Source: Thermoflavifilum sp.
Lineage (GTDB): Bacteria > Bacteroidota > Bacteroidia > Chitinophagales > Chitinophagaceae
Assembly (NCBI GenBank): GCA_023511875.1
Contig: JAIMAQ010000012.1
Coordinates: 1 to 64,000 of the forward strand
Direction of reading: 5' to 3'
DNA: 64,000 bases
In this document: in pieces, positions 37,066 through 45,966 of the stretch
Layout: every line of letters begins with the position of its first letter
Numbering within the stretch: position 1 is the first letter of the stretch
Notes under the pieces: generated by a model
What the model saw: the letters and a program-made list of their open reading frames with translations, nothing else
Databases searched by the model: none
What the model was told of the DNA's origin: nothing
Program-made: the position numbers and the translations under genes

Positions 37066-39180
37066 ATGAAGAAATGGGCATGGATAGGCATCATGTGGAT
37101 ACAGGGTACAGGGTTGTTTGCTTGGGTTCAAGCACAACCGAGATGGACGCCCGAGCGTGCGGCCGAAGCGCCCTTTATTAGTGCATGTTGGGTAGATAGT
37201 ATGGGGCGTGCATTATACTTAGTGGTTTCGGCTTATGATATTGCACGGGATCAAATGCGCCACACCGTGTATCAAATGCCTTATACACCTGTGCAGGCCA
37301 ATCGACAGGATGTGCAACCACCCGCTCTTCGACAGTTGTGTGTGGTTGATGGCGGACCAATGGAAAACATTCAATGGGTGGGTTCTCATCAGTTTGGATT
37401 TGCCATGGGAAATCAATGGTATACTTGCCGAACCGATACACCGCGCGTGGTGCCACTTACGCAAATCGATTCACCCTATGTGCATTTAATGTTATCGCCG
37501 CAAAGAAATTATGTGTTGTTTACCCATCAGGAAAAAGTAAGAGATGTAGATGCACGTGATTATTATCCACAATTTAGCCATACGCAAGCCAGGATGTATC
37601 ATCGGTTTCCTGCGATGGATGCACATGGTTGGGTCGATGGAAATGCAGCACATCTTTTTTATGCTCGATTCGATTCTATGGGTCGAGTGGGGATGCCGGT
37701 AGATTTGATGCCTTATCAACAGGTACATGTGCCCATTCACTGGAGCAATGGTACATGGCGAGATGTGTCTTGGAGCACAGATGAACAATATATTGCTTAT
37801 GCGACACATGAGACGGGTGGGGATGGAGAGCCAGATCCAGAAGAAGCCACTCAGATTGAGCTGTACGACTTAAACGACGGATTAACTACTTGCTTGAGTT
37901 GCTCGATAGATCGCGCAGAAACCCGTGAGCATTCGGTACCTATTCGTCATGTGAGCCCTGCTTTTGCTCCTTTGAAAAGCTTGGGTGGAAGTCGTTGGCT
38001 AGCCTGGATTGCCGAGCCTCTTTCAGGTAGATATGCTGGGCATCGGGAGTTGATCCTGGAAGATGTGCACCGGAAAGTATCATACAACCTTACCCGCAAC
38101 TGGCGTGGCAGTGTAGAGCTTTTTCGTTGGTCGGCTGATGGGCAAAGCCTTTTGTTTATTGGCCATGACACAGATTCCACTGGAAATGAGCTTTATCAGC
38201 TTCAGGTGTTCAACGATAAACAGGAGTTGCGTACGCCGCTGGTGATTCGGCAGGTTACACATTTACACCAAGATATCACCAGCCTGGCAGGAGAAACGCC
38301 TCACGACTGGCTAGTGGGCATTTCGCGCTGGGGGAGATGGAGCAGCATTGCGGCTGTAGACAAGGATAATGGTCATGTGCAATCGCTTGTAGACTTCTCT
38401 ACAGCAGCAGATAGCCTTTTGCCTTTGCGAGAAGAAAAAATTTTTTCGTTACCTGAAGGAAGAAAAATAAAAGCCACGATCTGCTATCCATTGGGCTTCG
38501 ACAGCAGAAGGTATTATCCACTCGTTGTGGTGTTGCCAGATTTACCCTGGTTGCAAATGGGCCATCGAGGGGCAATAGACGAGTTGCCTTTATTGGCATC
38601 TGCGGGTTATGTGGCGGTATCGGTGCATTTGTCGCTTGCCGAACAAGATCTGTGGAATCCCGATCGTAAGCATCCAGAGGCTTTCTTTTTCGATTCGGCA
38701 TATCTAACATTTTGGCGAGCCTGGGTGCAACAAGGTTTGTCTTTACCCGCAATAGATACCCATCGCGTGGCTTTGATTGGATTTGGCTGGGGGGGATGGC
38801 TTGCCTTACAATTAGCCGCCGATGGGCATTTGCCGATTAGTACGGTTTTGCTCTGGAATGCTATCACCGATCTTTCATCTTGGCAAGCTGTTACTGCCGA
38901 TAGGTGGTTGGCCACAAATGGTTTATCTAGTAAGCTTGCAGGTCATTTGCCTGGCTTGATAGTGCCCACCGTTCCTGTGCTTATTGGTCAGGGTGGAAAA
39001 GATGGCAACATGCCTTCTAGTCAGGCATTAGCTTTATTTAATCGACTGGAGGATAAACATATCGAAAGTCGACTGTTGTATTTTCCTGGAATTGGCCATC
39101 ACTGGTATATAGGCCATGATTGGTTGGTGTGGCAGCATCAAATATTTAACTGGCTGCAAACCATGTGGGGAAATCCATAA
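37066..39180 (+). CDS. S9 prolyl-oligopeptidase-like protein lacking the catalytic Ser
   Basis: This 704-residue protein has a signal peptide (MKKWAWIGIMWIQGTGLFAWVQAQ), a long beta-propeller-like region (about 25-440) and a C-terminal alpha/beta-hydrolase domain (about 450-704) like family S9 peptidases. The nucleophile elbow, normally GxSxGG, reads GFGWGG, with Gly at 574 in place of Ser. The Asp (GGKDGNMPSS) and His (GIGHHW) of the triad are present. A GGC codon at this point needs one change from AGC. The protein is therefore probably not a peptidase, but may bind peptides or have lost function. The start at 37066 is set by the signal peptide. It diverges from hflX, with 58 bp between coding starts. 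Confidence 0.85.
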   Translation: MKKWAWIGIMWIQGTGLFAWVQAQPRWTPERAAEAPFISACWVDSMGRALYLVVSAYDIARDQMRHTVYQMPYTPVQANRQDVQPPALRQLCVVDGGPMENIQWVGSHQFGFAMGNQWYTCRTDTPRVVPLTQIDSPYVHLMLSPQRNYVLFTHQEKVRDVDARDYYPQFSHTQARMYHRFPAMDAHGWVDGNAAHLFYARFDSMGRVGMPVDLMPYQQVHVPIHWSNGTWRDVSWSTDEQYIAYATHETGGDGEPDPEEATQIELYDLNDGLTTCLSCSIDRAETREHSVPIRHVSPAFAPLKSLGGSRWLAWIAEPLSGRYAGHRELILEDVHRKVSYNLTRNWRGSVELFRWSADGQSLLFIGHDTDSTGNELYQLQVFNDKQELRTPLVIRQVTHLHQDITSLAGETPHDWLVGISRWGRWSSIAAVDKDNGHVQSLVDFSTAADSLLPLREEKIFSLPEGRKIKATICYPLGFDSRRYYPLVVVLPDLPWLQMGHRGAIDELPLLASAGYVAVSVHLSLAEQDLWNPDRKHPEAFFFDSAYLTFWRAWVQQGLSLPAIDTHRVALIGFGWGGWLALQLAADGHLPISTVLLWNAITDLSSWQAVTADRWLATNGLSSKLAGHLPGLIVPTVPVLIGQGGKDGNMPSSQALALFNRLEDKHIESRLLYFPGIGHHWYIGHDWLVWQHQIFNWLQTMWGNP

Positions 39181-39181
39181 T

Positions 39182-39961
39182 TCAAAGTCCGCTTAGACAA
39201 ACACCAATAGAATAAGTGTGTACATTGAGTCCCGAGTTTTGTCGGAACAAGGGAGTGAGGCTATAGCTGCCATATAGGTTGAAATTTCCCCAGCCAATAC
39301 GAGCAGTGGCTGCCACGCGATAAGGATTGAAGAAACGCCGTGTTTTGAATTTTTCCACTTCTGGAAATCCAGCCACCAAACGTTTACCTTTTGCATGGGC
39401 ATCGGTGTTCAAACCCAGCTTTGCACCGAGGGCAAACTTAAAACCTTTGTTGGCATTGCGTTCAAACTGGCGATACCGAAATTCCAATGGAATTTCCAGG
39501 TAGGTCGTTGCAATCTTATACTTGCTGTATTTGCTATCTTGGGTAAAATTCAGTTGCGACGATGTGCTATCGGCAATATTGAGGGTAAGGTTTTTAAAAA
39601 ATACATTGCTGGTACTTACACCCAATCCCAATGCAAAGCTGAAATGGCTTTGTTGGAAGGGGAAGTCATATAACAGGGCAATATTGAAATCGCGATTCCA
39701 ACCTCGGGTGCTTACGCCGGCAGGCAATCCGCTCCACACATCATGGCCTAATTGCAGCAGCAAAAAGTCGCGCGAATAAGAAACGGGTATGGCGCTCATA
39801 TTTTCATGGGAGGCTTTTACCGATCCAGAATACCCTTCTGTGGCTTGTGCATGGGCCTGAGATAGCCCTAAACAACATATCAGGCTAAGTAGGCAGAAGT
39901 AGCCTATTGGGGAAAAAGGGATACAAAAATGGCCTAAAGAAGGCAAATATTTCCTCTTCAT
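39182..39961 (-). CDS. Outer-membrane beta-barrel protein (PorT-like family)
   Basis: The start at 39961 (MKRKYLPSLG) gives a 259-residue protein with a hydrophobic signal segment ending SQAHAQA. An upstream ATG at 39994 would add eleven residues before the signal peptide. The rest alternates polar and hydrophobic residues in amphipathic strands, such as FSFALGLGVSTSN, ATTYLEIPLEFRYRQ, FKFALGAKLGLNTDA and ARIGWGNFNLYGSYSLTPLF, the pattern of a small outer-membrane barrel of PorT or OMP_b-brl type. No enzymatic motif is present. It ends 1 bp from the convergent S9-like gene. Its role is unknown. Confidence 0.75.
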   Translation of the reverse strand: MKRKYLPSLGHFCIPFSPIGYFCLLSLICCLGLSQAHAQATEGYSGSVKASHENMSAIPVSYSRDFLLLQLGHDVWSGLPAGVSTRGWNRDFNIALLYDFPFQQSHFSFALGLGVSTSNVFFKNLTLNIADSTSSQLNFTQDSKYSKYKIATTYLEIPLEFRYRQFERNANKGFKFALGAKLGLNTDAHAKGKRLVAGFPEVEKFKTRRFFNPYRVAATARIGWGNFNLYGSYSLTPLFRQNSGLNVHTYSIGVCLSGL

Positions 39962-40214
39962 ATTCAGGAATTTTCGCAATTTGTCTTCCAACAAAGATAA
40001 AGGGAAATCATGCCGTTGGCAAAAATCATTTCAAACGTTTTTTTCGTATATCTGGAGGTCAAAGCTGATATATGAAATGTAGAAAGCATTTATGAAAAAA
40101 TTAATATTTTCTTTTTTATTTTATGATGAATTTTACTAATTTTCACTTCTAAAAAATAGATCCAAGCCATGTTTCCTAACTTATCATGGCATACTTAACC
40201 TATCCTATTAAACC

Positions 40215-43106
40215 ATGTTATCGAAGTATCGTTTTATTTTCTTCTTGTTTATTTCGCTGGCTTTATTTACATCCTTTGCTGTCGGCGCCTTATTTTATTT
40301 TAATCGTTTTAAAACCGAAAGCAAGCAGGTTCAACATACGTATGAGGTATTTTCTCAAACTCATCAAATCAGTAATCTCCTTCATATAGCATTTCAAGAA
40401 TCGGCATTGGTGAGTGAGGGAGTGGTATATTTTCAGATTCTACGTGCGCTCGATACATTGTATGATTTGGTGAGTGATAATCCTTTGCAATCGCAAAAAG
40501 TGGATTCCTTGCGAATTGCCCTTAGTACGGCGGCAAAGGCTCATCGAGTAAGCGAGGAAGAGCTGAATAGTTGGCAGTTGCTTTTGCGAGAAATTGAAAA
40601 TGAAGAAAATCAATTGCTTTTTCTTCGGGATCGGTCGTACCAACATATTTCACGCCAGTTGGTATTTTATACACTGATTGCTGGTATTTGCTTTTTTGCT
40701 TTTGTGTTAATAGGATTGTGGCAATTAAAGCGAGAAGACACGCGCAGAAGGGAAGCGGAGCAAGAAGCTATTAGCAATGGCGAGCGCTATCGGAAGCTCA
40801 TTGAAGGGGCTCGAGTAGTGGTTTTTACTACAGATCTTAATGGGAAATTTACCTTTATTAGTAAGCGAGTACAACAACTTACTGGATACAGGCCTGAAGA
40901 GTTGTTGGGCAGAAGCTATAAATTGCTTGTCCATCCAGATTGGCATGAACGCGTAACTCAGTTTTTTTTACATCAGTTTGAAAACAAAATAGCCGATACA
41001 GCACTCGATTTTCCCATCGTAACAAAAGAAGGTAAAGAGAAATGGATTCGCATGTTTGCCACATTGTTGTTTGAAGAGGATAATCCAGCAGGCTTGCAAT
41101 GTGTGGTACTGGATACTTCGGAGCGGCGCGAGATGCTGCTGCGATTGCGTCAAGCCGAAAAACAAAGACGAGAAAATCAACATTTATTGGAAGCCTTGAT
41201 GGAAAATATTTCCTCTTTGGTTTTTGTCAAGGATCTAGAGCATCGTTACCGTTTTGTAAATCGGGCATTCAAAGAAACTTTGAACCTTTCAGACAACATA
41301 TTTGGAAAAACAGATTTTGACATTGCCGCGCCTGAATTGGCTACTCGATATCATGCGAGTGACGATCGCATTTATCAAGGAGCATCGATTGATAAGTCGG
41401 AAGAAGTTATTTATGTAAATGGAGAGCCACATCATTTTTTAATCACCAAGTTTCCCTTAAAAGATGGACAACAACGAATTTTTGGTTTATGCGGCATTGC
41501 CACTGATATTACTGATTTGATGCAATATCAAGAACAATTGTACGAGGCTAAGCAAAGAGCCGAAGATGCCGAACATTTTCAGGAACAATTTCTAACTACG
41601 GTGAGTCATGAAATGCGCACACCTTTACAAGGTATTGTGGGCATGACGTATTTGCTGAGCAGTAGTTCACTTACTGCAGAGCAACAAGAATATTTGCGTT
41701 CTATTCAAGAAGCCGTAGATACTTTACTCACATTGATTAATGATCTGCTTGATCTTTCGAAGATCAAAGCTGGCAAGCTTGAGATTGAAAAATTGCCTTT
41801 CTCTTTGCGTGAAATTTTACAGTCTGTAGATCATTTATTTCATTTCAGAGCAGCAGAGAAAAAATTATCGTTCAGCATTCAAGTAACTGATCAGGTGCCT
41901 GATCATCTGATTGGCGATGCGCACCGGTTGAAACAGATCCTGGTGAATTTAGTGGGCAACGCCATGAAATTTACGGAAACAGGTTTTATTCGAATTCAAG
42001 TAAATGCCTTGCCAGCCGATACTGATCATCGGGTAATGCTACAGTTTACTGTTGCCGATAGTGGCATAGGTATTCCTTCAGAACGCATTCATGAGATATT
42101 TGAAAGCTTTAAGCAGGCCGATACAACCATTACTCGGAAATATGGAGGTTCAGGGCTTGGTTTAACGATTACGCAACATTTGGTGAAAATCCAAGGGGGT
42201 AATATTGAGGTGCAAAGTGAACCCGGAAAAGGCAGTGTGTTTACAGTAACCCTTCCTTATGAAATCGCTGAACAACCAGCTGATTATCCTTTGCCTGAAA
42301 CCACTTTGCCCTATATTTCTTTGCAGGGAATAAAAGTATTGGTCGCTGAAGATAATTATGTAAACCAAAGATTTATTTCTCGATTATTGCAACGAGCAGG
42401 TGCTGATGTCGATATTGTTGGCAACGGACATGAGGTGATTCATCGCTTGCGTGAAAATCCTCATTATAATATCTTGCTCATCGACATGCGCATGCCTGTT
42501 ATGGATGGCCATCAAACCATTTTATTGATAAGAAATGAATTGAAACTGCGCATGCCCATCATTGCTATGACGGCTGCAATACTCGACGAAGAAAAAGAAA
42601 AAGCCCTACAAAGTGGTGCAAACGTTTGTATTAGAAAACCATTTATACCTAAAGATATATTACATCTCTTCCAGCAATTGTTGTCTCAACATACAGCTGA
42701 TCAAGTATCTTCAACGCCATCTCAACAGCAAAATCATTTGTCGAAAAAAGGCTATGATTTAAGTGCTATTCGTGAATTAGAAGATGATGGCTATATGTTG
42801 GAAGTGATCGATTTATTTTTAAAATCTGCACCAGAAACCATGCAACAAATTCAGGAAGCATATCAGCAGCAAGATTTAGAAAGAGTACGCGAGAAGGCTC
42901 ATCGCCTGAAAAGTAGCTTAGGATTATTAGGCATGAATGAATTACTCGATTTAGTGAAGCAAATAGAAATGCAAGCAAAAGAAAAAAATACAGAAGGCTT
43001 ATGGCAACGTATTCAAAAAGCACAGGGCCTACTGCAACAGATGATAACATACTTGCAACAAGAAGCCGATCAGTTACGTGCACAAAAATCAATGCGTTCT
43101 ACATAA
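40215..43106 (+). CDS. Hybrid sensor histidine kinase with two PAS, REC and HPt domains
   Basis: This 963-residue protein has two membrane helices (about 7-29 and 154-176) that bracket a periplasmic sensor region. Two PAS domains follow (about 190-315 and 325-445). HisKA contains H465 in TVSHEMRTPLQG, and HATPase_c contains NLVGNAMKF and GSGLGL. A receiver domain has D757 (LLIDMRMPVMDG), and the C-terminal HPt domain has H896 (KAHRLKSSLG). All phosphotransfer residues are present, so a His-Asp-His relay is expected, with the output probably passing to the response regulator 43 bp downstream. The signal is unknown. Confidence 0.95.
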   Translation: MLSKYRFIFFLFISLALFTSFAVGALFYFNRFKTESKQVQHTYEVFSQTHQISNLLHIAFQESALVSEGVVYFQILRALDTLYDLVSDNPLQSQKVDSLRIALSTAAKAHRVSEEELNSWQLLLREIENEENQLLFLRDRSYQHISRQLVFYTLIAGICFFAFVLIGLWQLKREDTRRREAEQEAISNGERYRKLIEGARVVVFTTDLNGKFTFISKRVQQLTGYRPEELLGRSYKLLVHPDWHERVTQFFLHQFENKIADTALDFPIVTKEGKEKWIRMFATLLFEEDNPAGLQCVVLDTSERREMLLRLRQAEKQRRENQHLLEALMENISSLVFVKDLEHRYRFVNRAFKETLNLSDNIFGKTDFDIAAPELATRYHASDDRIYQGASIDKSEEVIYVNGEPHHFLITKFPLKDGQQRIFGLCGIATDITDLMQYQEQLYEAKQRAEDAEHFQEQFLTTVSHEMRTPLQGIVGMTYLLSSSSLTAEQQEYLRSIQEAVDTLLTLINDLLDLSKIKAGKLEIEKLPFSLREILQSVDHLFHFRAAEKKLSFSIQVTDQVPDHLIGDAHRLKQILVNLVGNAMKFTETGFIRIQVNALPADTDHRVMLQFTVADSGIGIPSERIHEIFESFKQADTTITRKYGGSGLGLTITQHLVKIQGGNIEVQSEPGKGSVFTVTLPYEIAEQPADYPLPETTLPYISLQGIKVLVAEDNYVNQRFISRLLQRAGADVDIVGNGHEVIHRLRENPHYNILLIDMRMPVMDGHQTILLIRNELKLRMPIIAMTAAILDEEKEKALQSGANVCIRKPFIPKDILHLFQQLLSQHTADQVSSTPSQQQNHLSKKGYDLSAIRELEDDGYMLEVIDLFLKSAPETMQQIQEAYQQQDLERVREKAHRLKSSLGLLGMNELLDLVKQIEMQAKEKNTEGLWQRIQKAQGLLQQMITYLQQEADQLRAQKSMRST

Positions 43107-43149
43107 ATGATTTAGATTTGACCTCTGTAATGCAAGAAAATAGTTGAGT

Positions 43150-43509
43150 ATGAAACGGATCATGATCGTAGAAGACGATCCTATTTTATTAAAAACTTTG
43201 GGGCAAGTATTGAAAAAAGATGGTTATCACTTGACACTCTGCGAAAATGGTAAAATTGCCATTGATCAATTTCATGAAATTAATCCAGATTTATTGTTAA
43301 CCGACATACACATGCCCGAGCTCGATGGTATTACCCTGATCAAGCATATTCGGCAACAAATGAATAGCTCAATTCCTATTCTCATCTTATCGGGTTCGGG
43401 CGAAGAAGATAGCGTGTTAGAAGCTTTTCACCTAGGAGCCAATGACTATGTCACCAAACCTTTTAACCCAAAGGAGCTTTCTTTGCGCGTGCGACGCTTG
43501 CTTAATTAG
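43150..43509 (+). CDS. Single-domain response regulator (CheY-like)
   Basis: This 119-residue protein consists of one receiver domain. The acidic pocket is E8-D9-D10, the phosphoacceptor is D52 (LLLTDIHMPELDG), a Ser/Thr switch residue is in ILSGSGEED and the conserved Lys is in VTKPFNPKEL. No output domain is present, so it probably relays to another protein or acts by protein contact. The ATG at 43150 is preferred to the TTG at 43144. It follows the hybrid kinase, whose HPt domain may be its phosphodonor. Its last 8 bp overlap the convergent oxyR gene. Confidence 0.92.
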   Translation: MKRIMIVEDDPILLKTLGQVLKKDGYHLTLCENGKIAIDQFHEINPDLLLTDIHMPELDGITLIKHIRQQMNSSIPILILSGSGEEDSVLEAFHLGANDYVTKPFNPKELSLRVRRLLN

Positions 43510-44455
43510 CTTTCAGGGATATAGCAGGAATAATTTCTTTTTGCTGTCGCGATTTCATTTGATCTGGAATATGGGCTAAAATACATGATTGTAACGCATG
43601 CAATATTTTAATGCGTGGATAATGCGGATGAGTAACCAGGCTAATTTCCCGCACGGGTGCAGGAGGCTTAAAGTAGCATATACATTTCTTTTCTTCAGAA
43701 TCTAAATATCGAATAGCTAATTCTGGTAAAATCGTGATGCCTTCGGTCGACTTAACAATTTTTTTCAACATTTCTAAGCTACCCGTTTCAAAATCGAGTT
43801 GATGCAGTTGGCTCGATTTATCTTTTAACTCACAAAGGTTAATGATTTGGGTGCGCATGCAATGCCCTTCTTCTAATAGCCAGAGCCGATTTACATCAAT
43901 TTCCGATGCGAGAATGTATTTCTTTCGATTTTTTTTATCGGGTTTGGCATGAAATACCACAAATTGTTCGTAAAACAAAGGATGAGTTTTAAGTGAAGAA
44001 TTTTCTATAGGTGTAGCCAGCAATCCTGCATCGAGTTGATGTTTATAAAGGCGCTCCACAATTTGCTCGGTAGTTAATTCACTAATGCGCAATTTGATTT
44101 GTGGATAAGTTTTGAGTAAGTCTTGCAAAAATAGTGGTAACAAATAAGGAGAAAGGGTGGGAATAATTCCTAATTTAAACTCGCCTTGCAGTCCATTTCT
44201 TTCTTCATGAGCTAGAGCCTTGAGCCGGTTTACATGAGAAAGAATGAGACGTGCTTGGGCAATAATTTTTTCCCCGGTAGGCGTGGGTACAACGGGCTGC
44301 TGGCTTCTATCGAAAACGACGGTATTTAATTCATCTTCCAGCTTTTTAATCATCATGCTTAGGGTAGCCTGGGTCACAAAACATTGTTCGGCTGCCAGGC
44401 TAAAATGCCGGCAATCGTCGACCGCTACGATATAGGCCAATTGCTGTAAATTCAT
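43502..44455 (-). CDS. oxyR: Peroxide-sensing LysR-type regulator OxyR
   Basis: The start at 44455 gives a 317-residue protein beginning MNLQQLAYIVAVDDCRHFSL. The LysR helix-turn-helix is at AAEQCFVTQATLSMMIKKLE (21-40). In the effector domain the pair C199 and C208 (GHCMRTQIINLCELK) match the E. coli OxyR redox cysteines in both number and spacing. It is thus a true OxyR that activates peroxide-defence genes once oxidised. A longer frame from 44542 is rejected because a consensus -7 box at 44482-44489 lies inside it. The 3' end overlaps that of the response regulator by 8 bp. No kat, ahp or dps gene is in the window. Confidence 0.95.
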   Translation of the reverse strand: MNLQQLAYIVAVDDCRHFSLAAEQCFVTQATLSMMIKKLEDELNTVVFDRSQQPVVPTPTGEKIIAQARLILSHVNRLKALAHEERNGLQGEFKLGIIPTLSPYLLPLFLQDLLKTYPQIKLRISELTTEQIVERLYKHQLDAGLLATPIENSSLKTHPLFYEQFVVFHAKPDKKNRKKYILASEIDVNRLWLLEEGHCMRTQIINLCELKDKSSQLHQLDFETGSLEMLKKIVKSTEGITILPELAIRYLDSEEKKCICYFKPPAPVREISLVTHPHYPRIKILHALQSCILAHIPDQMKSRQQKEIIPAISLKAN

Positions 44456-44481
44456 ATCATTGATATTTTCTATTTTCTTGC

Positions 44482-44511
44482 CAAAAATATCATTTTTATT
44501 TATTGATGAAA
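44482..44511 (-). promoter_or_regulatory. oxyR promoter candidate
   Basis: On the minus strand a TTTC (44508-44511) and the exact -7 consensus TATTTTTG (44482-44489) are separated by 18 bp. Initiation about 44475 gives a 20-nt leader to the ATG at 44455. Confidence 0.55.
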
Positions 44512-44562
44512 AGTTTGAAATTGGATATAGCTTTTTAGCCAATGATTTGTTGAGGTGAAGGA

Positions 44563-44851
44563 TATTTTTGCATGATTGCTACATTATTTTTTGTTCGAAA
44601 CTTTGCATGTGCAAGGAATGATGAGGTTCAAGTATATGGTGTAGACTTATTAAGTCGTGGCCAAACTATAGTGGTAGAGTTGCATGATCATTACACCTGA
44701 TAAGCGGATATCAGTGTAGTTTCGCTTTCTATTGTCTTGAAGTGTATCTTACAAAAGGGATGGTTGATTTTTTCTTTTCTCTCCAATGGAACTTAATATG
44801 GGTCATGAAAATGGGCAGATAGGAAATGTGGTTAAGCCCATTGTGGCAATT
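44563..44851 (+). other. Gene-poor region divergent from oxyR, with a promoter-like box and hairpin
   Basis: No convincing gene occupies 44456-44851. On the plus strand an exact TATTTTTG (44563-44570) points away from oxyR. A 42-codon frame from 44572 to 44700 begins too close to it to be its product. A hairpin TACACCTGATA/TATCAGTGTA with one bulged C spans 44692-44718. A small RNA or an unrecognised regulator site is possible. Confidence 0.35.
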
Positions 44852-45124
44852 TTAATTGCGACTGGAATGATGAAAAGAGATAGGCCAAGGTCTTCTCCAA
44901 ATGTAGTAAGTGATACGCACCAAACCTAGAAAACTCAACAGAAACCAGCTGAAAAATAAGATATGCGCCCATGCAGGAATACTTGGATTATCAAAAAATC
45001 CCAAATCGAAAAACACTCCAGCCACCATATTTACATTGAGCCAAACTATCCAGATAAATAAGGAAAGCCAGATCTTTTTAAACTGTTGCTTGATTTCGGG
45101 ATCGATGCGCGGTTGCTGATTCAC
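44852..45124 (-). CDS. 2TM-domain small membrane protein
   Basis: This 90-residue protein has two hydrophobic helices (about 18-40 and 51-70) separated by a short loop with FDNPSIPAW. The pattern ...FKKIWLSLFIWIVWLNVNM... and the C-terminal RITYYIWRRPWPISFHH with aromatic and Arg residues matches the 2TM family common in Bacteroidota. Family function is not known; some members are fused to histidine kinases. It is on the same strand as the GH25 gene, 43 bp upstream of it. Confidence 0.75.
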   Translation of the reverse strand: MNQQPRIDPEIKQQFKKIWLSLFIWIVWLNVNMVAGVFFDLGFFDNPSIPAWAHILFFSWFLLSFLGLVRITYYIWRRPWPISFHHSSRN

Positions 45125-45167
45125 TAAACTAATCTAGTGAAATTTTGTAGGATAACGAAAAACGATA

Positions 45168-45947
45168 TCATTTTGGCAAGCAGATTTGACGAAAATCCTG
45201 CAAATCACCATGAAAAATGTTGAGATCTATGTGCCCCGGAATGCCCTGAATACGTGCTTCATCGCTAATTTGCCAGAAGAGCCAATTGGTCATGTCTTTA
45301 GGGTTCGATGTAGCTTTATGTTGAGCAATCCAAAGTGGATAATCATCAAAATATCCCTTTACATATTTTCGATAAAAAGATAGATTGGTATAAATGATGG
45401 GTTTCACGCCATAATAACGTTGAATTTCTACCAACCAGATGCGCATGGTATGTCGGATTACCGAATCGGGTTGATGGTTGGTGACTTCTGCATCGAGCAC
45501 GGGTGGCAGATCGCCAGCCCTTAGTTTCACCTGGTTTTCAAAATTTTTAGCTTGTAACAAGGGGTTGCGTGTGGAGTAGAAGAAATGATATGCTCCGCAG
45601 GCAAAGCCTGCAGCATGCGCTTCTTGCCAATATTTGGGAAATAGTGGGTCCTGACGGCTAATGCCTTCTGTGGCTTTGATAAAAACAAAACGAATGGGTT
45701 GACCAGTGATACGATCTTGCTTCACTCGCTTCCAGTCGATGTTTCGTTGGTATTGAGAAATATCGATACCCATTACTTGATAGCCTGTTGGCAAACTCAC
45801 TCCATGCAGGCGATCCCATATCACAGGCGTGCTCATAAACGTTGTCCGAGTGAGCCAGAATAGAGTGGCCAAAACCAAGATTAGTCTCAATCCCCATAAG
45901 CATATGTGCTTATACAACTGTTGGGTGGCTTGTTTCATTGCCTGCAA
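45168..45947 (-). CDS. GH25 lysozyme-like muramidase, membrane-anchored
   Basis: This 259-residue protein has one N-terminal membrane anchor (about 15-35) followed by a GH25 barrel. The family start GIDISQYQRNIDWKRVK holds the first active-site Asp, and PPVLDAEV holds the catalytic Asp-x-Glu pair. The segments FVFIKATEGISRQDP and FACGAYHFFYSTRNP are typical. GH25 enzymes cleave the beta-1,4 bond between N-acetylmuramic acid and N-acetylglucosamine, so a role in periplasmic wall turnover is likely. It ends 43 bp before the 2TM gene and begins 19 bp after the metE stop. Confidence 0.93.
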   Translation of the reverse strand: MQAMKQATQQLYKHICLWGLRLILVLATLFWLTRTTFMSTPVIWDRLHGVSLPTGYQVMGIDISQYQRNIDWKRVKQDRITGQPIRFVFIKATEGISRQDPLFPKYWQEAHAAGFACGAYHFFYSTRNPLLQAKNFENQVKLRAGDLPPVLDAEVTNHQPDSVIRHTMRIWLVEIQRYYGVKPIIYTNLSFYRKYVKGYFDDYPLWIAQHKATSNPKDMTNWLFWQISDEARIQGIPGHIDLNIFHGDLQDFRQICLPK

Positions 45948-45966
45948 AGCTATCGGATCTTTTCGA

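Noticed and set aside
37066-37094. A real overlap between divergent hflX and the S9-like gene
   Set aside because: The consensus -7 box inside the proposed hflX start region supports a shorter hflX, which removes the overlap.
44572-44700. A 42-codon plus-strand frame upstream of oxyR
   Set aside because: Its ATG is 2 bp after the -7 box, so the transcript would start inside or after it; no family resemblance.
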